24,485 nucleotides of DNA from Ruminococcaceae bacterium UBA3329. Its GTDB lineage: Bacteria > Bacillota > Clostridia > Oscillospirales > Acutalibacteraceae. The stretch is from contig DERX01000012.1 of NCBI GenBank assembly GCA_002361875.1, positions 12,454 through 36,938 of the forward strand, given 5' to 3'. Both the position numbers and the translations under genes were made by a program. Below the pieces are notes generated by a model. The model ran no database searches and was not told the DNA's origin. It saw only the letters and a program-made list of their open reading frames with translations. Below, in pieces: positions 22,907-24,485 of the stretch (the stretch's first letter is position 1; the number at the start of each line of letters is the position of its first letter).

Positions 22907-23992
22907 TTAATTTGCTGTTTGGGTCTGAATTAGCTCATACAGTTCTTTTGTTTCGCCAGCAGTTTTACCGTTTATAACAAATATTTTACCGTCAACCCGC
23001 ATTACTACACAAGAGTCGTTTTGGTTATAAGAATAGAGTATATAATCTCCGAACTCATCGTTTCGGAAATTGCCCAATGAAAGCCTTGCTGAGCCAAGAC
23101 CGTTAGTGCGAGTACCTTTATCAAATGTATCACGGTATTCTGCATTTTCAATTTTATCGCAGTCTATTTGCAAATCACTCCAATAGTCAGCTTCGATTCT
23201 AAGCGTTTTATCCTTAACTTGATACTCAACATCACCGGTAAACATAAGGACTGACGCAGCTATAACAATAAGTGTACCGATAATAAGACTGATTACTGCA
23301 ACGATTTTCTCACCCTTGCTTTTCGGAGCAGATTTATAAGAAATACCCGCTTTTATATGCTTTTTATAAATTGAGTAAGAATAAATAATAGGAGCAATTA
23401 TAAGTGTCATAATTATTACTGATGCTATCGGAATCACGAGCTTATCAGGTAATAATACCGAAGCTATAAGAATCAAGCCGCCGAAGAACCATATCTTTCC
23501 TGCAAATCTATGCGTTTTGTCCCAGTTTTCTTCGTTATTAAGCGTCCAATACACTTTTACGCCGAAAGTACTGTTTTGCTTAACTTTCGGCAAATAATTT
23601 CCCATTATAACGAACGGTACACCAAGTATTAAAGGCATAAGAAATAAAGGATTAAATTCTTTACCGAAGGCTACGCTATACATAAGCGTATTGACAAAAA
23701 GAGATATAAACGGTACTATCCAAAAAATCATACCTAATGCTTTTTTATTTTGATTCTTTTGGTTTTTGTCAAATGATGTTGCAATAAGGCAAACCCAATG
23801 CAATATTAAAATGATAATCGGTAACCCGAATACGCAAAAGGCTTTATTTGAAGTCCCGTCTGCATTCCCGTCCATTCCCCAGTGAATAAACATTCTATCA
23901 GGCAATTTATCCCAAAAAATGATACCGAATAATGCGGGAAGAAGTGTCAAAATTGAAGATATAACCGCCTTAATTTTATTGTTTTTAATCAT
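22907..23992 (-). CDS. SdpI-family membrane protein with extra C-terminal domain
   Basis: A 361-residue membrane protein. The N-terminal part (about 8-65) is a DUF1648 domain with PDRMFIHWGMDGNADGTSNK at 31-50. An SdpI domain follows, with NSTFGVKVYWTLNNEENWDK then THRFAGK at about 139-165. There are about six hydrophobic segments up to 225 and another at about 230-250. The last 110 residues have the look of a bacterial PH (bPH_5-like) domain: TRTNGLGSARLSLGNF, then VMRVDGKIFVINGKTAGETK. B. subtilis SdpI (about 207 residues) gives immunity to the SdpC cannibalism toxin and titrates the repressor SdpR. Here the ArsR-type gene overlaps it by 8 bases, reproducing the sdpRI pair, but no SdpC-like gene is visible. 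Immunity or signalling is inferred. Confidence 0.85.
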   Translation of the reverse strand: MIKNNKIKAVISSILTLLPALFGIIFWDKLPDRMFIHWGMDGNADGTSNKAFCVFGLPIIILILHWVCLIATSFDKNQKNQNKKALGMIFWIVPFISLFVNTLMYSVAFGKEFNPLFLMPLILGVPFVIMGNYLPKVKQNSTFGVKVYWTLNNEENWDKTHRFAGKIWFFGGLILIASVLLPDKLVIPIASVIIMTLIIAPIIYSYSIYKKHIKAGISYKSAPKSKGEKIVAVISLIIGTLIVIAASVLMFTGDVEYQVKDKTLRIEADYWSDLQIDCDKIENAEYRDTFDKGTRTNGLGSARLSLGNFRNDEFGDYILYSYNQNDSCVVMRVDGKIFVINGKTAGETKELYELIQTQTAN

Positions 23993-24260
23993 TGTCGTTG
24001 TCCCCTTTCAAATCGGCAATCCATAGCATTGTTTCTTCTAAAACAGATGTATTGATTTGATAATAAATGAACTGTCCCTCTCGGGTATCTCTTACTAAAT
24101 CGGCATCCTTCAAAACTGATAAATGCCGTGAAATTGAAGCACCTGTAACCGGAAAATGTTCGCAAATTTCACCTGCGGACATTCTGCCGCTTTTCAGCAT
24201 ATTCAGAATTTCACGTCTTATTGGGTCTGAAAGAGCCTTCAACGTTTGCTGTAAACCCAT
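23985..24260 (-). CDS. SdpR-like ArsR-family transcription repressor
   Basis: A 91-residue winged-helix protein. The pattern LKALSDPIRREILNMLKSG near the start, MSAGEICEHFPVTGASISRH (helix-turn-helix, recognition helix ASISRHLSVLKDADLV) and TREGQFIYYQINTSVLEETM is the ArsR fold; the QFIYYQINTSVL part resembles B. subtilis SdpR. No Cys metal-binding motif is seen in the recognition helix, so it is not an obvious metal sensor. Two ATGs are possible: 24266, with AGAGAG immediately adjacent (too close), and 24260, with GAGAG at a proper distance, which is preferred. It is the first gene of the pair with the SdpI-like protein and probably represses its own promoter through the 23-base dyad. Confidence 0.9.
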   Translation of the reverse strand: MGLQQTLKALSDPIRREILNMLKSGRMSAGEICEHFPVTGASISRHLSVLKDADLVRDTREGQFIYYQINTSVLEETMLWIADLKGDNDND

Positions 24261-24282
24261 AGCCATCTCTCTTTCTATAGTA

Positions 24283-24305
24283 TTAACATTTAACCTAAAT
24301 GTTAA
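24283..24305. promoter_or_regulatory. Probable operator of the SdpR-like repressor
   Basis: TTAACATTTA (24283-24292) and TAAATGTTAA (24296-24305) are perfect 10-base inverted arms separated by 3 bases. The site begins near the predicted transcription start (about 24303) and runs into the leader, a normal place for an ArsR-type autorepressor. That SdpR-like protein binds it is inferred. Confidence 0.75.
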
Positions 24306-24309
24306 ATAT

Positions 24310-24337
24310 ATTATAGCATATATTTTTGCTTTGTCAA
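24310..24337 (-). promoter_or_regulatory. sdpR-sdpI-like operon promoter, sigma-A type
   Basis: TTGACA (24337-24332) and TATAAT (24315-24310) are both perfect, with a 16-base spacer and TGC before the -10 box (near extended -10). It is a strong promoter that would need repression, which fits the adjacent operator. Confidence 0.9.
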
Positions 24338-24375
24338 GCAGATTTATGTTTTTCTTACAAATAATATTTACATAA

Positions 24376-24409
24376 CAAAAACGGGCAAACCGTTAATGTT
24401 TTGCCCGTT
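24376..24409 (-). terminator. Terminator of a gene lying to the right of the window
   Basis: AACGGGCAAA (24380-24389) and TTTGCCCGTT (24400-24409) form a perfect 10-bp stem with a 10-base loop. On the minus strand it is followed by TTTTTG. It lies about 30 bases after the stop codon at 24439-24441. Confidence 0.75.
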
Positions 24410-24438
24410 AAATTTAATTTTTATTATTTAATATCTTA

Positions 24439-24485
24439 CTAAATATCAAAGCTGACCTTTTGCCTGTCAATAAATTTTTCTATTT
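24439..24485 (-). CDS. Possible 3' end of an unidentified gene (partial)
   Basis: The one minus-strand frame that stays open to the window edge encodes the 14 residues IEKFIDRQKVSFDI and stops with TAG at 24441-24439, shortly before a good terminator. The two other frames hit stops within a few codons. The position fits the end of a minus-strand gene, but 14 residues are too few to name a family. Confidence 0.4.
   Translation of the reverse strand, partial: IEKFIDRQKVSFDI

Noticed and set aside
1..24485. Mobile elements, CRISPR, toxin-antitoxin or phage defence system
   Set aside because: Every gene except the short right-edge fragment has a supported core, sporulation, repair or membrane assignment; I saw no transposase, integrase, direct repeat array, tRNA-flanked insertion or abrupt composition change.

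Overview
The window looks like a chromosomal segment of a low-to-moderate GC, endospore-forming Clostridia-type Firmicute, probably near Oscillospiraceae/Ruminococcaceae. The taxon is inferred from gene order and protein character, not from a search. The evidence is a complete eight-gene spoIIIA sporulation operon, a nusB-xseA-xseB-ispA-dxs-tlyA-nadK-argR-recN cluster, a tyrosine T-box riboswitch and a Firmicute-type SOS box. Every gene but one lies on the minus strand. I see no tRNA, rRNA, CRISPR array, insertion sequence or phage gene.

Layout from left to right, which is the reverse of transcription for minus-strand genes. (1) 1-876: the 5' part of tyrS with its T-box leader; its promoter is embedded in the 3' end of recN. 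(2) 863-10374: a tightly packed housekeeping operon read from a sigma-A-type promoter at 10346-10374: nusB, a TsaD/Kae1-like paralog, xseA, xseB, ispA, dxs, tlyA, nadK, argR, recN. It joins antitermination, DNA repair, isoprenoid supply, NADP synthesis and arginine control. Many junctions overlap by 4 or 8 bases, which suggests translational coupling. (3) 10396-14977: spoIIIAA to spoIIIAH, encoding the mother-cell half of the channel ('feeding tube') that connects mother cell and forespore. (4) 15033-17960: the only plus-strand gene, a 940-residue YfhO-family membrane protein with its own promoter and a bidirectional terminator. (5) 17982-22833: uvrB-uvrA, nucleotide excision repair, preceded by a LexA/DinR-like operator. 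(6) 22835-24337: a two-gene sdpR-sdpI-like operon (ArsR-type repressor plus membrane immunity-like protein) with a consensus promoter and a 23-base inverted-repeat operator. (7) At the right edge, a terminator and probably the last codons of another minus-strand gene.

Most of the window is conserved core genome, and I do not see a clearly new system. The points that merit a second look are the divergent TsaD-like protein sitting between nusB and xseA; a terminator-like hairpin between the nusB promoter and its ribosome binding site; a boxA-like element just after nusB; a C-terminal tail of SpoIIIAA overprinted on spoIIIAB; a TyrRS HIGH motif whose first His is Thr; and an SdpI-like protein with an extra C-terminal domain and no nearby toxin gene. 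Several start codons have been moved from the longest possible start to the one that has a Shine-Dalgarno sequence.
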